DNA of 64,000 nt from CAWKEY01 sp963696315 (GCA_963696315.1 CAVOJU010000045.1:38231-102230); one strand, 5' to 3'. Numbered from the stretch's first letter, positions 33,186-43,668 are shown. The notes: generated by a model from the letters alone, not told the origin. Numbers and translations are program-made.

Positions 33186-35030
33186 ATGTCCCGCGCCTTT
33201 ACGATTAAAGACAATTCAGTTGAGAACCGCATTTTTCTCAACCGTATTGTCATCGCTTTCGTCGCCATTACACTGTTGACTTCAGGGCTTGTTGCGCGCT
33301 TGATGTATCTGCAAATTGTGGGTCACGAACATTACGCGACTCTGGCCAAAGACAACAGCATTAAAATCATGCCATTGGTGCCCCCCCGCGGCATCATCTA
33401 TGACCGGAACGGCAAAATTCTCGCCGAAAATACCCCTTCCTACAGCCTGGAATTGATTCCTGAGCAAATACATGATCTTGATGACACCCTGGAGCGCCTG
33501 AAACTACTGCTCGCCATCCCCGAGGAAAAAATCGAGCAATACCAAAAAATGCGTAAACGCCAGAAGCGCTTTGTCAGCACCCCGCTGCTCATGAACATGA
33601 ACGACGAGGATCTGGCCAAGTTCGCCGTGGTAAGGCCTTTTTTTCCGGGCGTCGATATTCATGTCAACCTGGTTCGGCATTATCCTTACTATGACCTGGC
33701 CTCTCATGTGGTCGGTTATGTGGGCAGGATCAACGAAGCCGAACTTAAATCATTGCCGTTATCCGAATATCAAGGCTCAAACCATATCGGTAGAATCGGC
33801 ATCGAGAAAAGTTATGAAACGGAATTGCACGGCAAAACCGGCTATGCCGAAGTTGAAACCAATGCCCAATCGCGCGCCATCCAAACCGTTAAATCTGTTG
33901 ATCCCGACCCCGGCTCGAATCTCTATCTGACGCTGGACATCGACTTACAGAAAACGGCCTATGATGCCCTGGATATATACAACGGCGCAGTGGTCGCCAT
34001 CGAGATTAAAACCGGGGGCGTACTGGTGTTCGCCAGCCGGCCGGGTTTCGATCCCAATCCGTTTGTGGTCGGCATCGGCAATGACGCTTACCAGGCGCTC
34101 CAAATCTCCGAAAACAAACCGCTCTACAACCGCGCCCTGCGTGGCCTCTATCCGCCCGGCTCAACCCTTAAGCCATTTATTGGTCTGGCGGGCCTTGAAT
34201 ACAATGAAATGAATCCGCAACAAAAACTCTTCTGTCCGGGTTTTTACCAGCTGCCCGGTGTCAGCCATCGCTATCGGGACTGGAAAAAAACAGGACACGG
34301 CGCCGTTAATCTCAATCAGGCCATTACCGAGTCCTGTGATGTCTATTTTTATACTTTGGCGTCAAGGCTGGGTATCGACAATATGCATGATTTTTTAAAG
34401 CGCTTTGGCTTTGGCGAAAAAACCGGCATTGATCTGGTGGACGAAAAAGCCGGACTGGTGCCTTCACGCGATTGGAAGCGCCATCAAAGAAATCAGGCCT
34501 GGTATCCGGGTGAAACCGTAATCACCGGAATTGGCCAGGGCTATACCCAGGTCACCCCGCTTCAATTAGCTAGAGCCACCGCGACACTGGCCAACAAGGG
34601 CGAAATTGTCACGCCTTTTCTGGTGGATAAAATTGTCCGGGCCAAGACCACGAGTCATGGCCCGAAAGTTCATCGAGGCACACTGCTAGCTAAGCCGGAC
34701 AATATCAGCAAGATCATCGAAGCCATGGTCAATGTGGTGCATAGCGCGCACGGCACCGCCAAAGGCATCAGTAAAAACCTTACTTATCAAATAGGCGGCA
34801 AAACCGGCACGGCGCAGGTTTTCACTATCAAGCAGGATGCCAAATACAACGAAAAAGATATTGACTTTAAATTGCGCGACCATGCCTTGTTTATTGCGTT
34901 CGCCCCCGCCGACGATCCCAAAATTGCCGTTGCCGTTATTGCGGAAAATGGCGGGCACGGCAGTTCAATTGCAGCGCCGATAGCCGGAAAAGTCATCAAA
35001 CAGTATTTACAGGGCAGCCATGCAAATTGA
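33186..35030 (+). CDS. mrdA: Penicillin-binding protein 2 (elongation transpeptidase)
   Basis: 614 aa. One N-terminal transmembrane helix (about 20-42), a dimerisation domain with RGIIYDRNGKILAEN, and the transpeptidase domain with PPGSTLKPF (SxxK, near 318), SCDVYF (SxN-type) and GGKTGTAQ (KTG). It cross-links peptidoglycan during cylinder growth together with RodA, which overlaps its 3' end. Confidence 0.97.
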   Translation: MSRAFTIKDNSVENRIFLNRIVIAFVAITLLTSGLVARLMYLQIVGHEHYATLAKDNSIKIMPLVPPRGIIYDRNGKILAENTPSYSLELIPEQIHDLDDTLERLKLLLAIPEEKIEQYQKMRKRQKRFVSTPLLMNMNDEDLAKFAVVRPFFPGVDIHVNLVRHYPYYDLASHVVGYVGRINEAELKSLPLSEYQGSNHIGRIGIEKSYETELHGKTGYAEVETNAQSRAIQTVKSVDPDPGSNLYLTLDIDLQKTAYDALDIYNGAVVAIEIKTGGVLVFASRPGFDPNPFVVGIGNDAYQALQISENKPLYNRALRGLYPPGSTLKPFIGLAGLEYNEMNPQQKLFCPGFYQLPGVSHRYRDWKKTGHGAVNLNQAITESCDVYFYTLASRLGIDNMHDFLKRFGFGEKTGIDLVDEKAGLVPSRDWKRHQRNQAWYPGETVITGIGQGYTQVTPLQLARATATLANKGEIVTPFLVDKIVRAKTTSHGPKVHRGTLLAKPDNISKIIEAMVNVVHSAHGTAKGISKNLTYQIGGKTGTAQVFTIKQDAKYNEKDIDFKLRDHALFIAFAPADDPKIAVAVIAENGGHGSSIAAPIAGKVIKQYLQGSHAN

Positions 35031-36153
35031 AACCCGCAGTGAACAATTCGAACCGCCCTCGCTACTCGGCAATATCCTCAGAAAGCTGCATATAGACATA
35101 CCCTTGTTTATTACACTTTCTCTGGTTTCATTATTGAGTTTTATCATTCTTTACAGTGCCGGCGGCCAGAATATGGATGTGCTGATGCGCCAGGCTACAC
35201 GTGTCGGCCTGGCGTTTGCCTTGATGACAGTACTGGCCCAGATCAGCCCTTACCAGTTTAAACGCTATTCTGCAGCACTGTTCGGCATGGGCATCCTGCT
35301 GCTCATAGCCGTACTGATAATGGGTCAGATAGGTAAAGGCGCCCAGCGCTGGCTGGATTTGGGCTTTTTTCGTTTTCAGCCCTCGGAGATGATTAAAATA
35401 ACCACCCCCATGATGGTTGCCTGGTATCTGGCCGACAACCCCTTGCCGCCCAAGTGGAAAGAACTATTTGTTGCTGGCATCTTGATTATAATTCCCACCT
35501 TATTGATTGCCAAACAACCCGATCTCGGTACCGCCTTATTAGTTGCAAGCTCCGGTGCCGGCGTATTGTTTTTCGCCGGTCTGTCCTGGCGTTTCATGGC
35601 CTCGATTGCGGCCATTCTGACCGCTTCGGCCCCGGTACTCTGGCATTTTATGCACGACTATCAGCGCGCCCGGGTACTCACTTTCATAAACCCGGAAGCC
35701 GATCCCTTAGGGCGAGGCTACCATATTATCCAATCAAAAATTGCCATTGGCTCGGGCGGCATTTATGGTAAAGGCTGGCTCGGCAGCACGCAGTCAGAAC
35801 TGGATTTTTTACCGGAAAGCTCTACCGATTTTATTTTTGCCGTGTTTGCCGAAGAATTCGGACTTTTTGGCTGTCTCGGCCTGTTGTTTTTGTATTTGCT
35901 GATTATTGCCCGCAGCCTGTATATCGCATCGCATGCACACGGCACTTATAGCCGCTTGCTGGCTGGCAGCCTGGCGTTTACCTTTTTTGTTTACGTTTTT
36001 GTCAACATAGGCATGGTCATCGGAGTACTTCCGGTGGTTGGCGTGCCGTTGCCCCTGATTAGCTATGGCGGCACTTCGATAGTGACCCTGCTGTCCGGCT
36101 TCGGCATTCTCATGTCTATTCACACCCATCAAAAATATCTATCAATACAATGA
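35020..36153 (+). CDS. rodA: Peptidoglycan glycosyltransferase RodA
   Basis: 377 aa of the SEDS family with ten or so membrane segments. Conserved blocks: the GAQRWLDLGFFRFQPSEM loop, KQPDLGTAL (with the catalytic Asp region) and the C-terminal PLISYGGTS. It polymerises lipid II with PBP2. It overlaps mrdA by 11 bp and the mltB start by 4 bp. Confidence 0.97.
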   Translation: MQIETRSEQFEPPSLLGNILRKLHIDIPLFITLSLVSLLSFIILYSAGGQNMDVLMRQATRVGLAFALMTVLAQISPYQFKRYSAALFGMGILLLIAVLIMGQIGKGAQRWLDLGFFRFQPSEMIKITTPMMVAWYLADNPLPPKWKELFVAGILIIIPTLLIAKQPDLGTALLVASSGAGVLFFAGLSWRFMASIAAILTASAPVLWHFMHDYQRARVLTFINPEADPLGRGYHIIQSKIAIGSGGIYGKGWLGSTQSELDFLPESSTDFIFAVFAEEFGLFGCLGLLFLYLLIIARSLYIASHAHGTYSRLLAGSLAFTFFVYVFVNIGMVIGVLPVVGVPLPLISYGGTSIVTLLSGFGILMSIHTHQKYLSIQ

Positions 36154-37052
36154 AACTACACCATGCTTTTGCCCGTACTCTAGTTATATGCGGCTGTGCG
36201 GCCCTGGTCGCCTGCGCCGCTCCTGGCCCCGCAAGAAAAGAATCAGCGAGCATTGACGCCTTTATCAGATTAATGGCAGACCGCCACCAGTTCAAAGAAT
36301 CAGCACTTGATGAGCTGTTTGCATCGGTTGAAATCAAAGAGAATATTCTGAAAAGCATAGCCAAACCCGCCGAAGCAATGCCCTGGTATAAATATCGCAA
36401 GATATTTCTGACCGAGGCGCGCATCGATGCCGGGGTTAAGTTTTGGCAGGAAAACGCCGCCGTATTGACGGCTGCAGAACAGCGCTACGGCGTTCCACCA
36501 GAAATCATTATTGCCATCATAGGTGTTGAGACTTCCTACGGGAAAAATACCGGCAATCACCGCGTTATCGATGCCTTGTCTACCCTGGCCTTTGCCTATC
36601 CGCCGCGCAGCAAATTTTTTCTCAGCGAGCTGGAAAACTTTTTACTGCTTTGCCGTGAGGAAAATATATCCCCCCTGAATCCGACAGGTTCGTATGCTGG
36701 CGCCATGGGTATTCCGCAATTCATGCCCAGCAGCTTTAGAAACTATGCCATTGATTTTGATCACGATAATCTACGCGATATCTGGCATAACCCCGCCGAT
36801 GTCATCGCCAGCGTCGCCAATTATTTTGCCGAACACAACTGGCAAGCCGGCCATGAGATTGCCTTCCCGGTAAAAGCGGAGGGCGAAATGTATAAATCCG
36901 CGTTAAACAATGACCTTAAGCCGGATTTAACATTCGCCAAGTTACAATTACTCAACATTGACACATTAGGACAAAAAACCTCCGACAGCAAAATAAAACT
37001 TCTTGCTTTTGAACTAGAAAATAGCCAGGAACTGTGGGCAGCGCATGGATAA
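36150..37052 (+). CDS. mltB: Membrane-bound lytic transglycosylase B
   Basis: 300 aa. Lipobox ALVACAAPG gives an outer-membrane lipoprotein. The catalytic Glu is in IIGVETSYGKNTG, followed by AYPPRSKFFLSELENFL, GSYAGAMGIPQFMPSSF and NYFAEHNWQ, all classical MltB. It cleaves the MurNAc-GlcNAc bond. Shorter than E. coli MltB (361 aa) but with all core segments. Confidence 0.95.
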   Translation: MKLHHAFARTLVICGCAALVACAAPGPARKESASIDAFIRLMADRHQFKESALDELFASVEIKENILKSIAKPAEAMPWYKYRKIFLTEARIDAGVKFWQENAAVLTAAEQRYGVPPEIIIAIIGVETSYGKNTGNHRVIDALSTLAFAYPPRSKFFLSELENFLLLCREENISPLNPTGSYAGAMGIPQFMPSSFRNYAIDFDHDNLRDIWHNPADVIASVANYFAEHNWQAGHEIAFPVKAEGEMYKSALNNDLKPDLTFAKLQLLNIDTLGQKTSDSKIKLLAFELENSQELWAAHG

Positions 37053-37148
37053 CTTTTATGTTATTACCCGCTACAATCACAGTCCTTTATATGCCATGGC
37101 AGTTTTTCAATTAAGCAAGGCTATTGCAAATAAAAAGAGTCTCCTGCT

Positions 37149-37956
37149 ATGAATAAAATCATAATCTTAATATCAGTGTTCGCTTTACTTAGCTGTGCAA
37201 CACAAACAAAAACCACACAAACCGTTCAATTACAGCCGTTCAGTGCTGTTGCAAAACCGCAAGTAAAGTCCAGCTTAGCAAACAGATATCTGACAAAAGT
37301 CTCGCCAGGCAAACTGGATTCTAGCGAGCCCTCAGCTGATAAAGAAAGCATCCTCCCCCGTTTCAAGCGCTATTTCAAACGTGGTGTCGCCTCGTGGTAT
37401 GGCCCTCGCTTTCATGGTAAAACAACAGCTAACGGTGAAATTTTCGACACCAACGCCATGACCGCGGCATCCAAGACCCTGCCCCTCGACTCTTACGTCC
37501 AGGTCACCAACCCGGAAAATAAAACCAGCGTTATAGTGCGCATCAATGACCGAGGCCCATACGTTGGCAACCGGGTCATGGATCTGTCTTACGCTGCTGC
37601 CGAAAAACTGGGCATACACAAGTCCGGCACTGGCGTAGTGGAAATAAAAGCCATCACAGCCGCACAGGCGCTCCCGCAAATTCAGGCTGATGCAGATCAG
37701 CAATCCAAGCAGGTCTATCTGCAAGTCGGGACTTTTGGCAATCAAAACAAGGCACAGAAACTACAACATAAAATTGCCGCGAATAGCAATCTGCCACTGC
37801 CGAAAATCCGCCCATCCAAGTTCAATCGATCTACCCTCTACAAAGTGCCAACTGGGCCCCATAAACTCAGCCGCAGGCGCTGATGAAATTAACGAACAAC
37901 TGGCCGCAATTGGCATTAAAGACACGCAGATTGTTACCGAAACCAGACAAAACTGA
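37149..37956 (+). pseudogene. rlpA: RlpA-like septal lipoprotein, SPOR domain frameshifted
   Basis: The first frame (to 37883) has a lipobox (LLSCATQ), the double-psi beta-barrel with GVASWYGPRFHGKTTANGE and RINDRGPYVGNRVMDLS, and the beginning of a SPOR domain (VYLQVGTFGNQNKAQKL). The SPOR end is in another frame (LGPINSAAGADEINEQL) and reaches 37956. One base too many near 37,848 explains it; corrected length is about 268 aa. RlpA is a lytic transglycosylase acting on denuded glycan. A sequencing indel is likely. Confidence 0.88.
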
Positions 37957-38040
37957 TCCTGGTTTAAAGACCAGACACATACAAACCTGGCTGCATTAAG
38001 TTTCATGTTTACGTCTAAGCTAAGACCCTCGCCCAGTAGC

Positions 38041-38068
38041 GCAGCCATTAGGCTGCGTAGCATCTTTT
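38041..38068 (+). terminator. Probable terminator after rlpA
   Basis: Stem CGCAGCC/GGCTGCG with loop ATTA (38041-38058), followed by TAGCATCTTTT. The T-tract is short, so confidence is moderate. Confidence 0.4.
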
Positions 38069-38133
38069 AAAACACGCCCCGAACAGGTACATGCTACAAT
38101 GTGCCCATGTTTAATTGATCGACTATACCTACA

Positions 38134-39316
38134 ATGATTCTTTTTAAAAGTCACTCACGCATTCATCTAATTGTATTTTTTGGCTTACTAATCACCTCAT
38201 TTCAATCCCCTTCAGCCGAAGAACAAATCGCCACTCCGCCGGCCCCAACTCTTTCAGCCAAAAGCTATGTTTTACTGGATTTTCATACCGGTAAATTCCT
38301 GGCCGAAAACAATGCCGACGCAAAACTGGCCCCCGCCAGCCTGACTAAAATCATGGCGGTTTATGTGGTGTTTAGAGAACTTAGCAACGGCCACCTGCAT
38401 CTTCAAGACAAAGCCACCATCAGTGATAAGGCCTGGAGAACGCCAGGCTCGCGCATGTTCATTGAGGTCAATAATCAGGTTTCCATCGAAGACCTGCTGC
38501 ATGGCGTGATCATTCAGTCCGGCAATGATGCGAGCGTAGCACTGGCTGAGCATGTTGGCGGCAATGAAGCCACCTTTGCAGAAATGATGAACCAGCACGC
38601 CCAGCGCTTGGGCATGACTAACAGCCATTTCGTCAACAGCGACGGCCTGCCCAATCCTGACCATTACACCTCTGCGCGGGATCTGGCCATAGTCACTCGC
38701 GCATTAATTAAAGAGTTCCCTGAATATTACCGCTGGTTTTCTCTTAAAGAGTTCACCTTCAACAAAATTACCCAGCAAAACCGCAACAAATTACTGTGGC
38801 GTGATGCCACGGTTGATGGCGTGAAAACCGGCCACACCGATGATGCCGGCTTTTGCCTGGTGGCCTCTGCGCTAAGAGATGACATGCGCCTGATTTCTGT
38901 GGTAATGGGGGCAAAAAGCACCAATGCCAGAGCCAACGAAAACCAGACTCTGCTCAATTACGGGTTCCGTTTTTTTGAAGCGCACCGGCTTTATCAAGGC
39001 AAGACAGCACTAACCGAAGCCCAGACTCTGGAAAGGGGAATCAAAAACACTACCTTTAGGTCTGGCTGAAGATCTTTACGTGACCATCCCTCGCCGCCAA
39101 TATAGCGACTTAAAAGCCACTATTAATGTCGATAAGAGCATCACCGCGCCCGTCAAAGAAGGTGAAAAGTTCGGCACGGTGAGCGTGACCTTGAAAGACG
39201 AAGTAGTTACCACCAGTGACTTGGTCGCACTTAAATCCATAGACAAAGGCAATATTTTTCAGCGTCTCTATGATGAAGCCGTGCTGCTGGTGGAGAAAAA
39301 ACAGAATGAAAAATAA
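38134..39316 (+). pseudogene. dacA: D-alanyl-D-alanine carboxypeptidase (PBP5/6 type), frameshifted
   Basis: Signal peptide, then SxxK in APASLTKIM, SGN in QSGNDAS and KTG in DGVKTGHTD, all in the first frame (to 39069). The PBP5 C-terminal beta domain and the amphipathic anchor (IFQRLYDEAVLLVEKK) continue in another frame to 39316. The break is near 39,025-39,035 in TGGAAAGGGGAATC, where one extra base is needed. Corrected length about 393 aa. It trims the terminal D-Ala of pentapeptides. Confidence 0.92.
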
Positions 39317-40175
39317 AACCGTCTATCTGAACGGCCAGTATGTTCCGCTTGATGAAGCCAAAGTTTCGGTACTGGATCGGGGTTTTTTGTTTGGTGATGG
39401 CATCTATGAAGTCATTCCTGCCTATTCCGGACATTTATTTCGTCTGCCAGAGCACCTGCAACGTTTGGAAAACAGTCTGGCAGGCATCCGTTTGGACAAC
39501 CCTCATAGCCGCGAGCAATGGCAGAATATTATGGCGCCACTGTTGGATGCCAATCATGATCAATATATTTATTTACAGATAACCCGCGGCGCCGCAGCTA
39601 AAAGAGATCACGCTTTCCCGGACAATACTCAACCCACTATTTTCGTCATGTGCTCTGACATTGTGCCTTTTGAAGGACGCAGCACCGGCATTAAAGCCAT
39701 TAGCATCGACGACAGCCGCTGGGAACTTTGCCATATTAAAGCTACGGCATTATTGGCTAATATCCTGCTCAGACAACAAGCTGTTGAGCAAGACTGCGCC
39801 GAAGCGGTTCTAGTAAAAGACGGCTATGTCACTGAAGGCGCCGCCAGCAATATTTTTGCTGTTATTGACGGCATCCTGATAACGCCACCTAAAAGCAATG
39901 AAATTTTGCCCGGCATAACCCGAGATGTGATTCTGGAAATTGCCGAACAAAACCACATCCCTTACGCCGAAGAAATCATTTCCCTGGATGCCTTAAAAAC
40001 CGCAAGCGAGATCTGGTTAACCAGTTCGACGCGGGAAATTTTGCCGGTTGTTGAATTGGACAATAATAGAGTCAGTGACGGCAAGCCCGGCCCGGCATGG
40101 CAACGCATGAATCAGCTGTTCCAGGCTTACAAACAGTCTATAGTCTCAGCCCACAAAGCCAGTCCCCCAATCTAG
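39306..40175 (+). CDS. dat: D-amino-acid transaminase (PLP fold type IV)
   Basis: 289 aa from ATG 39306, overlapping the dacA end by 11 bp; the earlier start at 39270 lies in dacA coding sequence. Fold IV markers: SVLDRGFLFGDGIYEV, the PLP lysine in CHIKATALLANIL, EGAASNIFAV, and the closing WLTSSTREILPV. It makes D-Glu/D-Ala for the wall or interconverts D-amino acids, which suits the dacA neighbour. A branched-chain or aminodeoxychorismate-lyase role is less likely. Confidence 0.88.
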   Translation: MKNKTVYLNGQYVPLDEAKVSVLDRGFLFGDGIYEVIPAYSGHLFRLPEHLQRLENSLAGIRLDNPHSREQWQNIMAPLLDANHDQYIYLQITRGAAAKRDHAFPDNTQPTIFVMCSDIVPFEGRSTGIKAISIDDSRWELCHIKATALLANILLRQQAVEQDCAEAVLVKDGYVTEGAASNIFAVIDGILITPPKSNEILPGITRDVILEIAEQNHIPYAEEIISLDALKTASEIWLTSSTREILPVVELDNNRVSDGKPGPAWQRMNQLFQAYKQSIVSAHKASPPI

Positions 40176-40248
40176 CCGAGTTAACAAGGCTGCATAAATT
40201 GCGAGAGCTTCTCGGAACCTTGTGTTTTTTGATTGTCTGAATTTTACT

Positions 40249-40293
40249 ACCCTCGCGTACTAGCCCCCCTCCTAGCCGAGGGTATTTGTTTTT
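40249..40293 (+). terminator. Rho-independent terminator after dat
   Basis: ACCCTCG at 40249-40255 pairs with CGAGGGT at 40277-40283, followed by ATTTGTTTTTC. It separates dat from ybeD. Confidence 0.55.
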
Positions 40294-40314
40294 CTTAACC
40301 TAGTGCTGAAATAT

Positions 40315-40581
40315 ATGAGTAAAGACACGCCTTTATTAGTCTTTCCCTGCCAGTTTGCCATCAAAGCCATGGGCAAAACCAGTGCCGAACTGGATAGCGT
40401 GGTTGTAGAGATTGTTCGCCGCCATACCCCTGATATCCATGACAGCCTAGTCAGTTCGCGGCCAAGCAAAGCTGGCAATTACACAGCCGTAACCGTCATC
40501 ATAAATGCCTCCAGTCGGCAACAACTGGATGCCATTTATCAGGACCTAACCGACAGTCCTCATATTATGATGACTCTATAG
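40315..40581 (+). CDS. ybeD: DUF493 protein YbeD
   Basis: 88 aa from ATG 40315 (40303 adds four residues). The YbeD pattern is clear: LLVFPCQFAIKAMGKTS, then SRPSKAGNYTAVTVIINA and SRQQLDAIYQDL. It is always near lipB and suspected of a regulatory role in lipoylation, without proof. Confidence 0.9.
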   Translation: MSKDTPLLVFPCQFAIKAMGKTSAELDSVVVEIVRRHTPDIHDSLVSSRPSKAGNYTAVTVIINASSRQQLDAIYQDLTDSPHIMMTL

Positions 40582-40686
40582 CACTGAACACGGCGACTTG
40601 CCCGTTATCGCCAGCCCAGGCAATGCATGCCCTGACTCGCTGGCAGACTAAGTGCATGCCCGCTTCTGAAACATCGCGAGCACCAT

Positions 40687-41295
40687 ATGCCACTAACCAT
40701 ACGCCACCTGGGCTTACAGCATTATCAAACGACCTGGCAGGCCATGCAGCACTTCACTGAGGCTAGAAATGCCCAGACGCCTGATGAGCTATGGATCGTG
40801 GAACACTTTCCCGTTTATACACTGGGTCTAAATGGCAAACGCGAACATCTGCTAAACACTGGTACGATCCCTGTGATCCAGTGCGACCGTGGCGGTCAAG
40901 TTACCTATCACGGCCCGGGACAACTGGTCATTTATACCCTGCTGGACATGAAACGCCTAGAATTGGGTGTCCGCCAATTGGTTACTGTTCTGGAGCAGGC
41001 CATGATCAGCGTCCTGGCTCAGTATGGCATTACCGCCGCCGCCAGAGCCGATGCTCCTGGCGTTTATGTTGCTGATAAGAAAATCGGCTCAATTGGCATA
41101 AGAATAAAGAACAACTGCAGCTATCATGGTTTAAGCCTTAATAATCAGATGGATTTAAGCCCTTTTGAGGGCATTGATACCTGCGGTTATTCAGGACTTG
41201 AAGTAACCCAGGTTTCCGATTTGGGCGTGACGATTGATAATAATGATCTCGCCCGCCCACTTGTTCATGCACTCACCACGGCACTAATAAAATGA
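40687..41295 (+). CDS. lipB: Octanoyl-[acyl-carrier protein] transferase
   Basis: 202 aa. Motifs: RGGQVTYHGPGQLVIY, the catalytic Lys in DKKIGSIGIR, and the thioester Cys in DTCGYSGLEVTQ. It transfers octanoyl from ACP to lipoyl domains. The lipA ATG overlaps its stop by 4 bp. Confidence 0.96.
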   Translation: MPLTIRHLGLQHYQTTWQAMQHFTEARNAQTPDELWIVEHFPVYTLGLNGKREHLLNTGTIPVIQCDRGGQVTYHGPGQLVIYTLLDMKRLELGVRQLVTVLEQAMISVLAQYGITAAARADAPGVYVADKKIGSIGIRIKNNCSYHGLSLNNQMDLSPFEGIDTCGYSGLEVTQVSDLGVTIDNNDLARPLVHALTTALIK

Positions 41296-42260
41296 CCCAT
41301 CAAGCGCCCTCCCGGTCCACGCCAGATTCCCACCAACGCAGCGCCGACAAACTGGCACGTATCCCGGTTAAAGTCGAAACGCCGGCAACGACTTTGCGCA
41401 AACCCGACTGGATCCGCATAAAAATATCCGGCAGTGATGAAATCACCCGCATAAAGCAGTTATTACGCGAGCATCAATTGCACAGCGTCTGCGAAGAGGC
41501 CGCCTGTCCGAATCTGGCAGAATGCTTCCAGCATGGCACGGCCACCTTCATGATCATGGGCGATCTGTGCACGCGCCGCTGCCCGTTTTGCGATGTCGCG
41601 CACGGCAAGCCCAAAGCGCTCGACAAGGATGAGCCGATACACCTGGCAACCGCCATTTCGGCCATGGCGCTAAAATATGTTGTCATCACTTCCGTCAACC
41701 GGGATGATTTAAGAGATGGCGGCGCCGGACATTTTGCCGACTGCATAGAAGCCATCCGCCAACAAACGCCGGCGACAAAAATAGAAATTCTGGTACCTGA
41801 CTTTCGCGGCCGCATGGATAAAGCCATAGCCATTCTGACCGAACAGCCCTGCGATGTTTTTAACCATAACCTCGAAACCGTGCCCAGACTGTACCCGCAG
41901 GCACGCCCCGGCGCGGATTACAGGGGTTCGCTGGCATTACTGCGCGGTTACAAAAACGCCCGGCCGCAAACACCCACCAAGTCCGGGCTTATGCTGGGCC
42001 TAGGCGAGGAAACCGAGGAGGTTCATCAGGTCATGCAGGACTTGCTGGATCATGGCTGTTCCATGCTGACGCTAGGGCAATATCTGCAACCCAGCGTCGC
42101 TCATTTACCGGTTAAAGCCTACATCACCCCCGAACAGTTTGATGGGTATGCCAAGACAGCAAAATCATTAGGCTTTGAACAAGTCGCCAGCGCGCCGCTG
42201 GTCCGCTCGTCTTACCATGCCGATCAGCAAGCCAAAGCCATTATCAGCAGCAGGACGTAA
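41292..42260 (+). CDS. lipA: Lipoyl synthase
   Basis: 322 aa. The auxiliary cluster motif CEEAACPNLAEC and the radical-SAM CTRRCPFCDVAHG are both visible, as is the C-terminal RSSYHADQQA. It inserts two sulfurs into protein-bound octanoyl groups. Confidence 0.97.
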   Translation: MTHQAPSRSTPDSHQRSADKLARIPVKVETPATTLRKPDWIRIKISGSDEITRIKQLLREHQLHSVCEEAACPNLAECFQHGTATFMIMGDLCTRRCPFCDVAHGKPKALDKDEPIHLATAISAMALKYVVITSVNRDDLRDGGAGHFADCIEAIRQQTPATKIEILVPDFRGRMDKAIAILTEQPCDVFNHNLETVPRLYPQARPGADYRGSLALLRGYKNARPQTPTKSGLMLGLGEETEEVHQVMQDLLDHGCSMLTLGQYLQPSVAHLPVKAYITPEQFDGYAKTAKSLGFEQVASAPLVRSSYHADQQAKAIISSRT

Positions 42261-42338
42261 AAATCGCATAATCTTCGTGATTGGCACCTAATTGCCCGGC
42301 CATAACCAGGCTTTCCAGGCAAAGGCTTGCGCGTATCG

Positions 42339-42935
42339 TCACCGATCATGCTCGCTGTCATCTTCGAGCATTTCCTCCTCATCGCCAACAAATTGAAATA
42401 TCTCTTTCAGATAGCGGTAGAGCAGGCGTGAGGATCTGGGCGGCTTTTCGGCTTCTGCTTCTTTTTGGGCGTTGCGCAGCAATTGCCGAAGCAGCTGCCG
42501 GTCGGCATGAGGCTGTTCATCGAGCAACTCTGTCAAGGCCCCGTTGCCTTCTGCGATCAATCGATCACGCCAACGCTCGACAATGTGATGTTCTCTGACC
42601 GCATGAGCACTTTTGTTTTTCATCCTTGCCAGTTTGTCTTGTATCGGCGTTACATCGATTTTATGGAATTGGCCGGCAATATATTTCAGCAATCGTTTTC
42701 TCGCCCCTTTATGCGGCATTCCTGACACTTGTACCACGGCTTTATGTAGGTTGTCCGGCAGTTCCAGGCTTAAAATTTGCGTTTCGGACAATTCGGAAAT
42801 CTCTTCGCCCAATGCGAAAAGAACCGCCATATCCTTCTTCAGTTGGGTTTTATTGGGACGAACGGCGTAATACTCGACCTCATCCCCCTCCTCTTCATAA
42901 CCGTAAGCATATTCGTCTTCATACTCTTTATTCAT
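42339..42935 (-). CDS. darP: Ribosome biogenesis factor DarP (YjgA)
   Basis: 198 aa. DUF615 pattern: an acidic N-terminus, PNKTQLKKDMAVLFALGEEI, RRKRLLKYI-type ARKRLLKYIAGQF, and the long helical C-terminus RSSRLLYRYLKEIF. It binds late 50S particles. It converges on lipA with 78 bp between stops. Confidence 0.92.
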   Translation of the reverse strand: MNKEYEDEYAYGYEEEGDEVEYYAVRPNKTQLKKDMAVLFALGEEISELSETQILSLELPDNLHKAVVQVSGMPHKGARKRLLKYIAGQFHKIDVTPIQDKLARMKNKSAHAVREHHIVERWRDRLIAEGNGALTELLDEQPHADRQLLRQLLRNAQKEAEAEKPPRSSRLLYRYLKEIFQFVGDEEEMLEDDSEHDR

Positions 42936-42939
42936 CTAC

Positions 42940-43128
42940 TCAAACCATTGCAATTAATAAAATAACCAGTACCACAACAAAACCCAAAGGCAACAACACC
43001 CCCGCCCAGTCCGACGGCACAGTTTTGCTCTGCGCTATAGCTGCCTTGATGCCGGGCCCCATCCAGAAAATCACCAACAATACCATGGCGCCCAGCAGCA
43101 GCGCGTCCCAACTTGAAAGTGTTTCCAT
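42940..43128 (-). CDS. Small two-TM membrane protein
   Basis: 62 aa with hydrophobic segments at residues 8-24 and 42-62, separated by a short loop with KAAIAQSKTVPSDW. It sits 4 bp before darP on the same strand, so it is probably co-transcribed. Small conserved membrane proteins of this shape are found in related Gammaproteobacteria; function unknown. Confidence 0.6.
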   Translation of the reverse strand: METLSSWDALLLGAMVLLVIFWMGPGIKAAIAQSKTVPSDWAGVLLPLGFVVVLVILLIAMV

Positions 43129-43152
43129 TGACGCCTCGCAGTAAAAATGCGT

Positions 43153-43668
43153 CTACTTTACCACAGGCTGTCTGACCGCCTGCCATGCTTCTAACTTTTG
43201 TGCCAGCGATAATGCCGCGTGCGCTGGACTGGTGGATGGCAGGCGTTGATAATCAAGATAAGAAAAACGCTGACCTAACAACGGAAGACTGTGTTTTTTA
43301 TACATCTTCTCGGCCATGCCGCCATTAAAGAACACATGCCTGATGCCCTTATATTCGGCAAAAAGACTTGCAAAATCATTTATTTTTACCGACGCCAGGT
43401 CTATATTCGCATCCAGACTGCCGGATCTTTGGCAACTTTGCAGCACATCCCAAACCGCTATGCCGTGTGCTGTCAAAATCGCTTTGCGCTGCTGGTAACA
43501 AAGCTCGGGACCAGCACCAAATAATGCGCCCATAATGGTCCAAAAAGCATTCTTGGGATGGCCATAATACTGCTGCTTATTCAGCGATGCGACGCCGGGC
43601 ATGGAGCCCAGTATCAGCACGGCGGCATTCGGAGAAACCACGGGGGCAAAACTGTCTATGGTAGTCAT
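43153..43668 (-). CDS. Hypoxanthine/deoxyinosine DNA glycosylase (UDG family 6)
   Basis: 171 aa. Motif 1 ILGSMPGVASLNKQQYYGHPKNAFW, central HVFFNGGMAEKMY and C-terminal RLPSTSPAHA place it in the uracil-DNA-glycosylase superfamily, HDG type. It would excise deaminated adenine (hypoxanthine) from DNA. It is divergent from rdgC by 79 bp. Confidence 0.88.
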   Translation of the reverse strand: MTTIDSFAPVVSPNAAVLILGSMPGVASLNKQQYYGHPKNAFWTIMGALFGAGPELCYQQRKAILTAHGIAVWDVLQSCQRSGSLDANIDLASVKINDFASLFAEYKGIRHVFFNGGMAEKMYKKHSLPLLGQRFSYLDYQRLPSTSPAHAALSLAQKLEAWQAVRQPVVK